A stretch of 64,000 bases of DNA, taken from assembly GCF_018130545.1 (NCBI RefSeq), contig NZ_JAFCKF010000003.1, positions 985,622 through 1,049,621 of the forward strand, given 5' to 3'. The notes under the pieces were generated by a model. That model was given only the letters and a program-made list of their open reading frames with translations, was not told the origin of the DNA and did not search any database. How positions within the stretch are numbered: the first letter of the stretch is position 1; every line of letters begins with the position of its first letter. Of this stretch, positions 18,621 through 27,055 are shown one piece after another. Origin of the DNA: Bradyrhizobium tropiciagri. GTDB lineage: Bacteria; Pseudomonadota; Alphaproteobacteria; Rhizobiales; Xanthobacteraceae. The translations under genes were made by a program, and so were the position numbers.

Positions 18621-20027
18621 CTAAGAGAACACGCTCTGGATTGTCGTGAACTCCTTCAAGCCATCTACGCCGAACTCTACGCCAAACCCCGACTGCTTAA
18701 CCCCGCCGAATGGTGCGTTCGGCTGAATCATTCCGTGCTTGTTGATCCAGACCGATCCGCACTGCAACCTCGCGGCGAGGACTCGCGCTTTGTCGATATC
18801 TTTCGACCAGATCGAACCGCCCAGGCCGGTCGGATTGTCGTTCGCCTTCGTAATGACCGCGTTCTCGTCGCGATACCGAATGATCGGAAGTGCCGGGCCA
18901 AACTGTTCCTCGTCGACTAGCGGGCTCCCGTGATCTATGTCGGCAACTAAGGTAACCGGATAGAAGAACCCGGGTCCGTCGAGCGGCTTCCCGCCAACCA
19001 AAATCCGAGCTCCTCGGCCACGGGCATCATCGACCAGCTCGCGGACCTTCTTGAACTGCATCTCGTTCTGGAGAGGGCCGAGGACCGTCGCCTCCGACAA
19101 CCCATCGCCCATTACAATCTTGCGCGAGTACTCGACCAACGCGTCGCAGACCGGCTCGTAGATGCTGTCGTGGACATAAAGCCGTTTCAAGGCGGCGCAC
19201 GTTTGGCCGCTATTGATGAACGCACCCCAGAAGAGACCTTCTGCAATCGACGCTGGATCAGCGTCGGGCAATACGATGCCGGCGTCATTTCCGCCAAGTT
19301 CGAGCGTCAGCCGTTTCAAGGTCTCGGCCGAGGTCGCCATAATTCTTTTGCCGGTCGCAATCGACCCTGTAAATGTCACCTTCGAAATTCCGGGATGCGA
19401 GGACATTGCTGTACCGATTTCGCCAGCTCCGGTGACCAAGTTAACAACACCTCTAGGCAATACCTCGTTCATCAACTGAACAAGTCGGATCGTTGACAGC
19501 GGCGTCAGCGGAGACGGCTTGATGACAACGGTGTTGCCGGCTCGAATAGCCGGAATCACGTGCCAGCAGGCAATCATCACCGGCCAGTTCCAAGGTGTAA
19601 TCGATCCCACCACGCCGATTGGTCGGCGATGAACCTCTACCCGCCCCTCGCCGTTGTCCTGCACGACCTCGACCGGTAACGTCAGTTCGGCTGTCACGCG
19701 CGTCCACGCCTGCGCGCCTTCGAGCTCGAACCGTGCACCGAGGCCATTGAGCGGCTTGCCTTGCTCGAGCGTTAGCAGGCGCGCGAGCGACTCGGCGTTG
19801 TCTGCGATGCGATCGGCGATAGCCCGACAGTAGGCTTGACGCTCCTTGTCGCCAGTATCTTTCCACGAGACGAATGCAGCGGCAGCAGCGGCAACAGCTC
19901 GGTCGAGGTGGGCAGTGGTCGCAACAGGCGCGTGACCGACAATATCGCCGTTCGCCGGATTGCGAACCGGCTGGTGGTTATCGACCTGAATTTGTTGACC
20001 GTCTATGATCAATGGCAAGCTTTCCAT
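18621..20027 (-). CDS. NAD(P)-dependent aldehyde dehydrogenase
   Basis: A 468-residue ALDH-superfamily enzyme. From ATG 20027, catalytic Cys277 lies in NSGQTCAALKR and the general base Glu243 in LTLELGGNDAG; the cofactor loop VTFTGSIATGKRI and TPWNWPVMIACWHVIPAI are intact. I chose 20027 over 20039 because an AGGGGG ribosome site precedes it. Such enzymes oxidise aliphatic or aromatic aldehydes to acids. It follows the DJ-1 gene by 80 bases on the same strand, so it may oxidise an aldehyde released downstream of the DJ-1/amidohydrolase steps. Substrate is unknown. Confidence 0.9.
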   Translation of the reverse strand: MESLPLIIDGQQIQVDNHQPVRNPANGDIVGHAPVATTAHLDRAVAAAAAAFVSWKDTGDKERQAYCRAIADRIADNAESLARLLTLEQGKPLNGLGARFELEGAQAWTRVTAELTLPVEVVQDNGEGRVEVHRRPIGVVGSITPWNWPVMIACWHVIPAIRAGNTVVIKPSPLTPLSTIRLVQLMNEVLPRGVVNLVTGAGEIGTAMSSHPGISKVTFTGSIATGKRIMATSAETLKRLTLELGGNDAGIVLPDADPASIAEGLFWGAFINSGQTCAALKRLYVHDSIYEPVCDALVEYSRKIVMGDGLSEATVLGPLQNEMQFKKVRELVDDARGRGARILVGGKPLDGPGFFYPVTLVADIDHGSPLVDEEQFGPALPIIRYRDENAVITKANDNPTGLGGSIWSKDIDKARVLAARLQCGSVWINKHGMIQPNAPFGGVKQSGFGVEFGVDGLKEFTTIQSVFS

Positions 20028-20107
20028 ATTCCCCCTCATTCATCCATTCAGTTTTTGATGTTCGCTGTGGTATCAGTCTGCCGACACGAGCGATTGCGCC
20101 AGCCAAT

Positions 20108-20794
20108 CTACGAAGCTTTAGCAAGTCGGCGGCGCGCAGCTTCGACGACAACGTCGTTCGGCATCTCGTTGACAAGAATTGCGTTTGCCGCGGCCAACGT
20201 CTCCGGCGGCGCCAGTTCAGGGCGACCACAACCGTAAGGCGGCTTTGGTGCGTACTCCATCGTGAGCTCGACCAGGCGGCCGACCTCATCGCCGAACCAA
20301 GTTCCGACCATGCTGATCCCAAAGTCGACGCCCGCCGTCATGCCTCCGCCGGTCGCGCGATTACGATCGATGACCACCCGATCGTCGACCGGAATTGCCC
20401 CGAACTCACTCAAATAGTTTCGCGAGTACCAGTAGCACCCTGCGCGGTACCCACGAAGAAGCCCTGCCGCGCCGAGTATCAGCGAGCCGTTGCAGACACT
20501 CGCGATCCAGCCTGCCCGCTCGCCGACGCGAGCGACAAAATCCAAAGTCTCGTCGTCCTTCAAGACATTGAAGGCTCCGCTCGGTCCACCCGGTACGATA
20601 AAGACGTCCGGCGCCCCCTCGATATCCGCAAAACTCTTATCCGCAACTATCGATGTCCCGAAGTCCACTTTAACTGGTCCTGCCCTGCGAGCCACCGTTT
20701 CAATAGTTACGCCGGGAACCAATCCGAAGCATTGTGCGGGCCCGACAAAGTCGATCAGCGTGAAGCCGGGATAGAGTAGAGCGAGGATTTTCAT
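20108..20794 (-). CDS. DJ-1/PfpI family protein with altered active-site His, isonitrile hydratase-like
   Basis: A 228-residue DJ-1/PfpI protein like InhA. It keeps VFIVPGG and the nucleophile Cys101 but reads SVCNG rather than SVCTG, and where relatives have HW (His121) it has TyrTrp (GCYWYSRNYL). The DNA codon is TAC. Its C-terminal half (GAIPVDDRVVIDRNRATGGGMTAGVDFG) is very like the protein at 25037, with which it forms a paralogous pair. A small unrecognised gene starts 36 bases upstream, and together they mirror the 24632-25729 pair. The loss of the His could mean changed chemistry or a sensor role. Confidence 0.85.
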   Translation of the reverse strand: MKILALLYPGFTLIDFVGPAQCFGLVPGVTIETVARRAGPVKVDFGTSIVADKSFADIEGAPDVFIVPGGPSGAFNVLKDDETLDFVARVGERAGWIASVCNGSLILGAAGLLRGYRAGCYWYSRNYLSEFGAIPVDDRVVIDRNRATGGGMTAGVDFGISMVGTWFGDEVGRLVELTMEYAPKPPYGCGRPELAPPETLAAANAILVNEMPNDVVVEAARRRLAKAS

Positions 20795-20830
20795 TGGAGC
20801 AGGAACCGAGCTAGAGCAATCGCCAAGGGG

Positions 20831-21169
20831 TCAGAGCGTAACAAGCGCCCGAAGCAGATCGGGGGGAGCCGAGGCCGGACCACCAGCATTGACCTGGTCA
20901 AAGTAGTCGTACCAGCCGGACTCCTGAATCGCAGCCTCGAGCGCTGCAACCTTGTCGGCGCCGCTCAAGCGATACAGACCGAAATAATCGTACGACGCCC
21001 GCTTTGCGGTCTCCTTGCTATTCTCTCCCCATCCCAAGATCTCAATGCCGCCTTGAGCCATGAGGGCCTCGATTTGCGGACCCAGGGACGCAACGTATTG
21101 CGCACGCTTTTCCGTGGTCAGCGACAGCCATGCCTTGTTAGCACGCCAGAATTCGACATAGAGAAACAT
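20831..21169 (-). CDS. Small conserved ~110-aa protein of unknown function, partner of DJ-1
   Basis: A 112-residue soluble protein that I do not recognise. It starts MFLYVEFWRANKAW and has a conserved tail with YDYFGLYRL and SGWYDYFDQVNAGGP. A clear relative (24632-25018) has the same order: MTFMYVELFNYRDAW, YDFFCVFKF, SDWYRYFDQVN. The alternating short strands and helices and the small size would fit a dimeric ferredoxin-like (alpha/beta barrel) fold, but that is a guess. Both copies sit directly upstream of a DJ-1/PfpI gene, so the two proteins probably act together. Confidence 0.75.
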   Translation of the reverse strand: MFLYVEFWRANKAWLSLTTEKRAQYVASLGPQIEALMAQGGIEILGWGENSKETAKRASYDYFGLYRLSGADKVAALEAAIQESGWYDYFDQVNAGGPASAPPDLLRALVTL

Positions 21170-21244
21170 GGGACCTCACCTGATGTTATTGCCCGACGAA
21201 CGGTTCGCGGACTTCGACACTGTATTGAGCGATCACTGGATGTC

Positions 21245-21291
21245 TTGACCATGAGCGCGGTGACAATTGACCGAGAGCGCGGTGCGGACAA
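21245..21291 (-). promoter_or_regulatory. Tandem 22-bp direct repeat, candidate regulator operator
   Basis: Two direct repeats lie back to back: 21245-21266 and 21267-21291. Both begin TTGACC, share the core GAGCGCGGTG (second copy GAGAGCGCGGTG) and end GACAA. A spacing of about 22 bp, two helical turns, is typical for AraC/GlxA-type activator sites. The element sits 76-122 bases upstream of the small protein/DJ-1 genes and after the amidohydrolase gene. Confidence 0.5.
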
Positions 21292-21312
21292 AGTCCTGTC
21301 ACTACGCATCGA

Positions 21313-23187
21313 TCACATCGATCGATAAGCGATCTCGCCATCGATCATCGTGAGCACGCTGGTCGTTGCGGGCAGCGTGTCGGGCGATACCGAGAAGATA
21401 TCTTGGGAGAGGACCGCCAGATCTGCCGCGTAACCGGGTGCTATTTTTCCCTTCAGATCGCCGGCCCCTTCGGCACACGCCCCTCCGTACGTATAAGCGA
21501 TCACGGCTTCCTCCATCGAGACCGCCTCGGATGGCCGGCAAGGATGCGTCACAGCGGCCAACAATCCCAGAAACGGATTCAAGGGGCCGTCAGATCCAAT
21601 CGCCATAGGGATCCCTTCTTCAAAAAGCGTCCGAAACACGAACTGCTTCTGCTTTTCGCCATATCTTTCGCGAAGAATGTCCGCGAAGAAGAAGTGGGTT
21701 GGGTTTTGAACGATCGTGATACCGGCGGCCTTTACTCGCGGCAGCAACTTAGGGGTAATTCCGTCTCCGTGCTCCAGCCGAAGCCCGCGCGAGCTCCAAT
21801 CCACGGTGGAGAATCCTTCGACGGCATCCATCATCGTCTCGATTGCAGCGGTTCCTACCGCATGCAGGAGCAGCTTGTCGTCGAGTTCAAGGCTCTCGCG
21901 AAGCATCTCCTTTACTTCACTTGCAGAGAAATTCTCCTTCCCTTCAGTCGACGGATCATCGGCATAAGGGTGACCAAGCGCAGCTGCACGTTCGATCGGA
22001 GTACCATCGAGAATCCACTTTGTGCCGCTAATGCTCACGCGCGGCCCTATACTTGAGGGCAGGCTGCGCCCTTCGCCCACAAGGCGCCGGCCAGCCTCGG
22101 AAGGTGGAAAGCGAATAAGGCGAATTTTGATGGGCGGATCCGCCAACTCGAGCATCGATGCGTATCGATCCGCGGGTGTCCACGACATGTTCTGAATGGT
22201 GGTGATTCCAAAGTTCAGACAGTCAGTCGAGAGACGACGAATGCTCTCGGCTCCCTCCTCAATCGTCGTCATCGACGCAAATGATCGTTGGGGGGCCCAC
22301 TGGGCGTACTCGTTGATTCGGCCCGAGACGCGATTCGAGCCAGGACTACGCTCGAAGAACCCACCGATCGGATCCGGCTCATCCTCGTCAACGCCAAGAC
22401 GTTTGAGAGCGATCGAATTGAGCACGTTGGTATGATTGGTAAGCCCCAAGAGCAACACCGGGTGCAGGGGCGCAATTTTATCGAGGAAGTATCGGTCCAG
22501 AGCCGGCTCATTAATGAGCCTCTCGCCCATCTCACCGAATATCCAAGTCCCCGGCGGCGAGGATTCGACAGCTTCTGAAATTAACGATGCATAATGGTCG
22601 AGATCCCTATTGTGAAACCCATCAACAGGTAGACGGATCCCTGTCGGGTCTGGCGTGTGATGTAGGTGGGCGTCATTGAAGCCTGGGATGACCGTCCGTC
22701 CCGCTAGTTCGATAATTTCCGTATCGGTGCTGCATAGCGACAGAATCGCCTCGTTGGTCCCTACCGCCGCAATCTTGTTGTCGGCTATCGCGGCCGCCTG
22801 ACACCAGAGATTGCTCCTATCGGCAGTGAACACCTTTCCGCCCACCAGCGCAGTTGAAACCTTTCGGGCGTCGCTTGGCCGCTTTGACGAGGTCGCTTTC
22901 CGCCTCGTCCCCGATGGCCGCGTTGACCCAAGCGCCTCGAGTAACGGGTCGGCAGCCCCTCGCTTTTCACTGAGCGCATAGGCCTGAAATCCCTCTACAC
23001 CACAGGTCCAATGGAACGGCTGCGTGAGCTGAATTGGCACCTTCCAGGGCCGATCCCCTGAGGTCGTCCGGGCAAACTCGACCAAGAGTTCCAGAAAGCG
23101 ATCCGGTCTCGGATGGCAACTGCATCCAACCGAGCAACCACGGAACGATAAACGGCGGGCTCTCGAATACTCCTGCTTGTCGATCAC
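21313..23187 (-). CDS. Amidohydrolase family 3 protein (YtcJ/N-substituted formamide deformylase-like) with N-terminal extension
   Basis: A 624-residue metal-dependent hydrolase. The catalytic part starts near residue 112 (TALVGGKVFTA) and has the metal-binding HxH (NDAHLHH, His174/176), LLHAVGTAAIE, LRLEHGDGI and IGSDGPLNPF. YtcJ-like enzymes include NfdA, which removes formate from N-substituted formamides. The first ~110 residues are extra, with a Cys/His cluster (Cys18, Cys22, Cys24, His25) and no usable Met before the catalytic domain, so the extension may be real. It diverges from a GlxA-type regulator and precedes the small protein and DJ-1 genes. A formamide-deformylase role beside isonitrile-hydratase-like proteins is my inference. 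Confidence 0.8.
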   Translation of the reverse strand: MIDKQEYSRARRLSFRGCSVGCSCHPRPDRFLELLVEFARTTSGDRPWKVPIQLTQPFHWTCGVEGFQAYALSEKRGAADPLLEALGSTRPSGTRRKATSSKRPSDARKVSTALVGGKVFTADRSNLWCQAAAIADNKIAAVGTNEAILSLCSTDTEIIELAGRTVIPGFNDAHLHHTPDPTGIRLPVDGFHNRDLDHYASLISEAVESSPPGTWIFGEMGERLINEPALDRYFLDKIAPLHPVLLLGLTNHTNVLNSIALKRLGVDEDEPDPIGGFFERSPGSNRVSGRINEYAQWAPQRSFASMTTIEEGAESIRRLSTDCLNFGITTIQNMSWTPADRYASMLELADPPIKIRLIRFPPSEAGRRLVGEGRSLPSSIGPRVSISGTKWILDGTPIERAAALGHPYADDPSTEGKENFSASEVKEMLRESLELDDKLLLHAVGTAAIETMMDAVEGFSTVDWSSRGLRLEHGDGITPKLLPRVKAAGITIVQNPTHFFFADILRERYGEKQKQFVFRTLFEEGIPMAIGSDGPLNPFLGLLAAVTHPCRPSEAVSMEEAVIAYTYGGACAEGAGDLKGKIAPGYAADLAVLSQDIFSVSPDTLPATTSVLTMIDGEIAYRSM

Positions 23188-23358
23188 TTCTTGGCCCCTC
23201 GAGCTAACGATTCACTGAAAGTCTATGCCGCCCGTGCCGCTCCGGAACGGACAACTAGCCTTCAAAATCGGCCATCTTCGAAACCGCGTGAGCTACCGCG
23301 CCTACTTCGTATTGACTACGATCCGCCGCTAGGATCACTTTCGCCTGTTCGGGCCAAT

Positions 23359-24426
23359 ATGGTTGCGTCGGCTGGAGTGGCACCGGACAACGAACACATT
23401 GTTGCCGTCAATATGCCAAGACATATTGGACTCCTCGTCGGCTCGTCCTTCGATCTTCTCGATTTGAGCGGGCCGCTGGAAACTTTCTTCCTGGCGAATG
23501 ACGTAGCTCCCGACAGCTACCGCTTCACGATTATGTCCCAACGCGGCGGATTGACTCAGGCTGCTTCGGGCCTTCCAATCATGACTGAGCCGCTAGCTTC
23601 CGGCGGCTTCGATACTCTTATCGTCGTTGGCGGGAGATCGACGATCGACGCTCCGTCGGTTGACGACGTAAGGTATATCAGGAGCGCGAGCGGCTCGTCG
23701 CGCCGCATCGCGAGCGTATGCGTCGGCGCCTTTACACTTGCGGCCACCGGTCTGCTGGATGGACGGGTGGCGACCACGCACTGGGGCTCGGCGGCCAGGC
23801 TTCAGACGCTCTATCCGAAGATCCGCGTCGACGGAGACAGAATATTCACGAGCGATCGTGGCATATGGACTTCGGCTGGGGTGACCGCAGGGATAGATAT
23901 GTCACTTGCTATGATTGAAGATGATCTCGGAAGAGAGGCCGCCCGAACGATTGCGCGTCTCCTTGTGATGTATCATCGACGCGGCGGAGGTCAGCTCCAG
24001 TACTCTTCCCTCCTCGAACACGACGCTGATACGGATAGGATCCGACGTGTCTTGTCATACATACGCGAGCATTTGGACTCTACATTGTCGGTAGAGGTTC
24101 TGGCGCGCGTCGCAAATCTTAGTGTACGGCAATTCGGACGGAGCTTCTCTGCCGCCACAGGGACAACAGCCGCAAGAGCCGTCGAACGAATTCGGGTGGA
24201 AGCAGCTCGCCTGCGAGTCGAAGATGGTCGCGAGACGCTCGAAACGATTGCCAGGTCGGTCGGCTTCTTGGACGCAGGCCGGATGCGGCAGAGCTTCATC
24301 CGGGCTTCAGGTGAGACCCCGCAGAGCGTAAGACGCCTAGCACGAGACAAAAAGAACGGCGCGCGGCATTCTTCCGACAAAGGCGACGATGCGGGGTTCG
24401 TTAACAACACGCCCCGCAGACAATGA
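23359..24426 (+). CDS. GlxA family transcriptional regulator (DJ-1 domain + AraC HTH)
   Basis: A 355-residue regulator from ATG 23359 (337 from ATG 23413; the longer frame from 23191 is improbable because it would start three bases from the divergent amidohydrolase). The N-terminal DJ-1/PfpI-like sensor has VCVGAFTLAATGLLDGRVATTHW with Cys121, followed by two AraC-type HTH motifs: LSVEVLARVANLSVRQFGRSF and LETIARSVGFLDAGRMRQSF. GlxA-type proteins activate catabolic genes for amino-acid or onium compounds. The position, divergent from the amidohydrolase and 205 bases upstream of the second small/DJ-1 pair, suggests it controls both arms of the locus. Confidence 0.88.
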   Translation: MVASAGVAPDNEHIVAVNMPRHIGLLVGSSFDLLDLSGPLETFFLANDVAPDSYRFTIMSQRGGLTQAASGLPIMTEPLASGGFDTLIVVGGRSTIDAPSVDDVRYIRSASGSSRRIASVCVGAFTLAATGLLDGRVATTHWGSAARLQTLYPKIRVDGDRIFTSDRGIWTSAGVTAGIDMSLAMIEDDLGREAARTIARLLVMYHRRGGGQLQYSSLLEHDADTDRIRRVLSYIREHLDSTLSVEVLARVANLSVRQFGRSFSAATGTTAARAVERIRVEAARLRVEDGRETLETIARSVGFLDAGRMRQSFIRASGETPQSVRRLARDKKNGARHSSDKGDDAGFVNNTPRRQ

Positions 24427-24631
24427 ATGCGAAGCAGTCGTTTACGATCGCAGACACCCTGAATCGCGTAGGATGTCCGAATTAGCGCGAATTATGCCCT
24501 TTACGCCACAGTGAGCGGGGCCGATGCTGCAACCGCAATTCGGTTCGGCTAGGAAACGCGCTCGGGCGCGGCCGCCGGATCGATCCATGTTCGGTCAGCG
24601 GCGATCAAAGGCCGCGAAATGTGGGATACCA

Positions 24632-25018
24632 ATGACATTCATGTACGTAGAGCTATTCAACTACAGAGACGCTTGGCGAAATGAAGGACCTGAGAAGCGG
24701 ACGGCATTTCTCGAATGGGTCTCTGCCCAATCGTCGTCTCTTCCAGACGAAAAATTCGAGGTCGTCGGGTTTGGCATGAACGATCCAGAGACCGACAAAC
24801 GCGCTCCGTACGACTTCTTTTGTGTCTTCAAGTTCGCGGACCAGGAAAGCCTGGATATGACGTTTGCGGCAATCGCGGCATCCGACTGGTATCGGTACTT
24901 CGACCAGGTCAATTTGTCTGGTCCGATACGGCAGCCGGCCGAAATGCATCTTATCTGGCAAACGTTGGGTGAGCCTAACCAAAACCAAGCGTCCGGCCAA
25001 AGTGGGAAGTGCTCTTAG
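24632..25018 (+). CDS. Small conserved ~110-aa protein of unknown function, second copy
   Basis: A 128-residue relative of the 20831-21169 protein (see there): both start with an YVE-[LF] strand, share YD[YF]F in the middle and an almost identical [SD]-x-WY-x-YFDQVN stretch. The C-terminal 20 residues are a polar tail. I chose ATG 24632 since the extra residues upstream are Arg-rich and unlike the paralogue. It is followed by a DJ-1 gene after 18 bases. Function unknown. Confidence 0.75.
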   Translation: MTFMYVELFNYRDAWRNEGPEKRTAFLEWVSAQSSSLPDEKFEVVGFGMNDPETDKRAPYDFFCVFKFADQESLDMTFAAIAASDWYRYFDQVNLSGPIRQPAEMHLIWQTLGEPNQNQASGQSGKCS

Positions 25019-25036
25019 CTGGGAAAGGAACGAACA

Positions 25037-25729
25037 ATGAAGATCGCCTGCTTTCTTTATCCTGACTTTACCACGATCGATCTCGTCGGCCCGCTCAGTC
25101 CCTGGAGTCACATACCGGGTGTAGAGCTGGAGTTCGTCGCGGCAAACAAAGGGCCGATGGCTACCGACTCGAGACTAAGCGTCCTCGCGACACATAGCTT
25201 GGATAGTTTTACGCCTAATCCCGATGTGATCTTTGTACCCGGAGCTGGCCGCCCCACATTCGATGCAATGCAGAACGATGCATTTCTCGACGCAATCGCG
25301 CGGGCTGGCGCACAGGCAAAATGGATCACCAGCGTTTGCACAGGGTCGCTGATCTTGGGCGCAGCCGGGCTGCTTGAAGGCTATCGCGCTGCCTGTCACT
25401 GGTACGCACGCCCCTACCTCGAGAAATTCGGCGCAATTCCCGACGACCGACGCGTGGTTATCGATCGAAATCGAGCAAGCGGCGGCGGCGTAACCGCAGG
25501 TATTGATTTTGGCCTGAGGATGGCGGCGGAATGGGTCGGTGAGGATACTGCACGTCTAATAGAACTGATTATGGAATACGCTCCAGAACCTCCCTTCAAT
25601 ACCGGTCGCCCAGAGCTTGTCGACGCGCAGACTCTCTCGATCGCCAAACAGATGGCAGCTCAAATTATGCCAGAGGAGCTTGCAACCATAGCCGCCAAAC
25701 GAAGAGGTCTACTGCATCTGGGCGCCTGA
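25037..25729 (+). CDS. DJ-1/PfpI family protein, isonitrile hydratase-like
   Basis: A 230-residue DJ-1/PfpI protein with an intact InhA-like active site: SVCTG nucleophile Cys101 and HW at His121, plus VIFVPGAG and GGGVTAGIDFGL. The Cys position equals that of known isonitrile hydratase. It is a close paralogue of 20108-20794, which has lost the His, and is preceded by the second small protein gene. A ribosome site GGAAAGGAAC precedes the ATG. The product would be expected to hydrate a C=N-type or related electrophilic substrate; this rests on family resemblance only. Confidence 0.88.
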   Translation: MKIACFLYPDFTTIDLVGPLSPWSHIPGVELEFVAANKGPMATDSRLSVLATHSLDSFTPNPDVIFVPGAGRPTFDAMQNDAFLDAIARAGAQAKWITSVCTGSLILGAAGLLEGYRAACHWYARPYLEKFGAIPDDRRVVIDRNRASGGGVTAGIDFGLRMAAEWVGEDTARLIELIMEYAPEPPFNTGRPELVDAQTLSIAKQMAAQIMPEELATIAAKRRGLLHLGA

Positions 25730-25816
25730 CGGGGGCGCTTGGGTCTACAGCCAACTTGGGGCGACGACGGAGGCCAGCGTCCTCCCGCGTTCCGGTGCCT
25801 CGTCTGGCATCTTCGA

Positions 25817-27016
25817 TTAGCCACAGGTCGACGGCGTCTTGGTCTGCTGCTCGCAGATCGGTATGCTGACAAGCCGCCGAAGACGCGAGATCGCTCGGCC
25901 GTCATTGATTGCGAACGCAGCGACAACCTTCCCAGCTGCATCCAAACCCATCGCGCACAAGCGCTGCGCATTATGATCGCCATCGAGCCGATACTCGATA
26001 GCAAGATCCGGAAAGCCCAATATCTGTAGGTTTGTATCGAACTGGTCTGACCAAGCCCACGGCAGCTCGTTATACTGGGCAACCATGCCGAGCATGGTTT
26101 GGGCTGCGACGCGCGGCTGTTCCGATGCGGTTTTCCACGATTCGACGCGTCGCAGGCCTGCGTAGCCGGCGATAGGATGTCGCGTTACTTCGCCCGCAGC
26201 AAATATTTCGGGCCTCGAGGTGCGACAGCTGCCATCAACGACAATGCCGTCGTCGCACTTGAGACCTGCGGCAGCAGCAAGTTCAACGTTGGGGACGATG
26301 CCGGTTCCGGCCACGATGATATCGGCCCAATGGATATCACCACACGCCAATTCGACGCCAACTCGGCGGCCATCCGACAGGCAACGTCGAATCACTGCAC
26401 TCGTGACGATCGTACTGCCGTGCGATTCGTGCACATGCTGGATGAACTTGGCGACCTGAGCCGGCGCCACACGGCCGAGAATATGCTCGCCGGCTTCGAA
26501 GATCTTGATGCGGCAGCCGCGCATGGCTGCGGCTGCCGCGACCTCTAAACCGATAAAGCCGCCGCCTATGATGATCAACTCCTTCTTGGTGGTGATCTCA
26601 TCACGCAATCTGATCGCATCAATGCGTCGTCGGAGATAACGAATAGGCACATCATTGGCGACGGCTTGCGGCAGCACGCGCGGACGCGATCCCGTTGTGA
26701 GCAACAACAGATCGTAAGGCACGCTCATGCCGTCTGCGCACCGTACAGATCGATCATCGGGGTGGAGCTTGGTGACGGCTATGCCACAATGAAAGTCGAT
26801 GTCCGCCGCCGCTAACGCGGCGCCATCCGTCAGATAACGCGGCGTATCGTTGCCGAGAAGCACTCTCTTCGACAATGGCGGCCTGTCGTACGGAAGCTCT
26901 GGCTCGTCTCCGAACAGGTGTATCTCGGCTCTCGGCGTCAGGCGGCGCAGCTCAGTCGCCGCGCGCCAGCCCGCAAGGCCCGCCCCGACGATGACCAAAC
27001 GCTGCCGCTCACTCAT
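25817..27016 (-). CDS. FAD-dependent ferredoxin reductase of a Rieske oxygenase system
   Basis: A 399-residue pyridine-nucleotide disulfide oxidoreductase family protein like BphA4/HcaD/AndAa. It has the FAD motif VIVGAGLAGWRAATELR at the N-terminus, the NAD motif IIIGGGFIGLEVAAAAA near residue 148, the linker ELPYDRPPLSK, and the FAD-loop PEIFAAGEVTRHP. It is the last gene of an operon beginning at 32042 and transfers electrons from NADH to the adjacent Rieske ferredoxin. The usual C-terminal dimer domain is present. Gap to the ferredoxin gene is 40 bases. Confidence 0.9.
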   Translation of the reverse strand: MSERQRLVIVGAGLAGWRAATELRRLTPRAEIHLFGDEPELPYDRPPLSKRVLLGNDTPRYLTDGAALAAADIDFHCGIAVTKLHPDDRSVRCADGMSVPYDLLLLTTGSRPRVLPQAVANDVPIRYLRRRIDAIRLRDEITTKKELIIIGGGFIGLEVAAAAAMRGCRIKIFEAGEHILGRVAPAQVAKFIQHVHESHGSTIVTSAVIRRCLSDGRRVGVELACGDIHWADIIVAGTGIVPNVELAAAAGLKCDDGIVVDGSCRTSRPEIFAAGEVTRHPIAGYAGLRRVESWKTASEQPRVAAQTMLGMVAQYNELPWAWSDQFDTNLQILGFPDLAIEYRLDGDHNAQRLCAMGLDAAGKVVAAFAINDGRAISRLRRLVSIPICEQQTKTPSTCG

Positions 27017-27055
27017 TTCGACAATCGCCGGGCAGCGGCGTCCATCACGCGCCGA

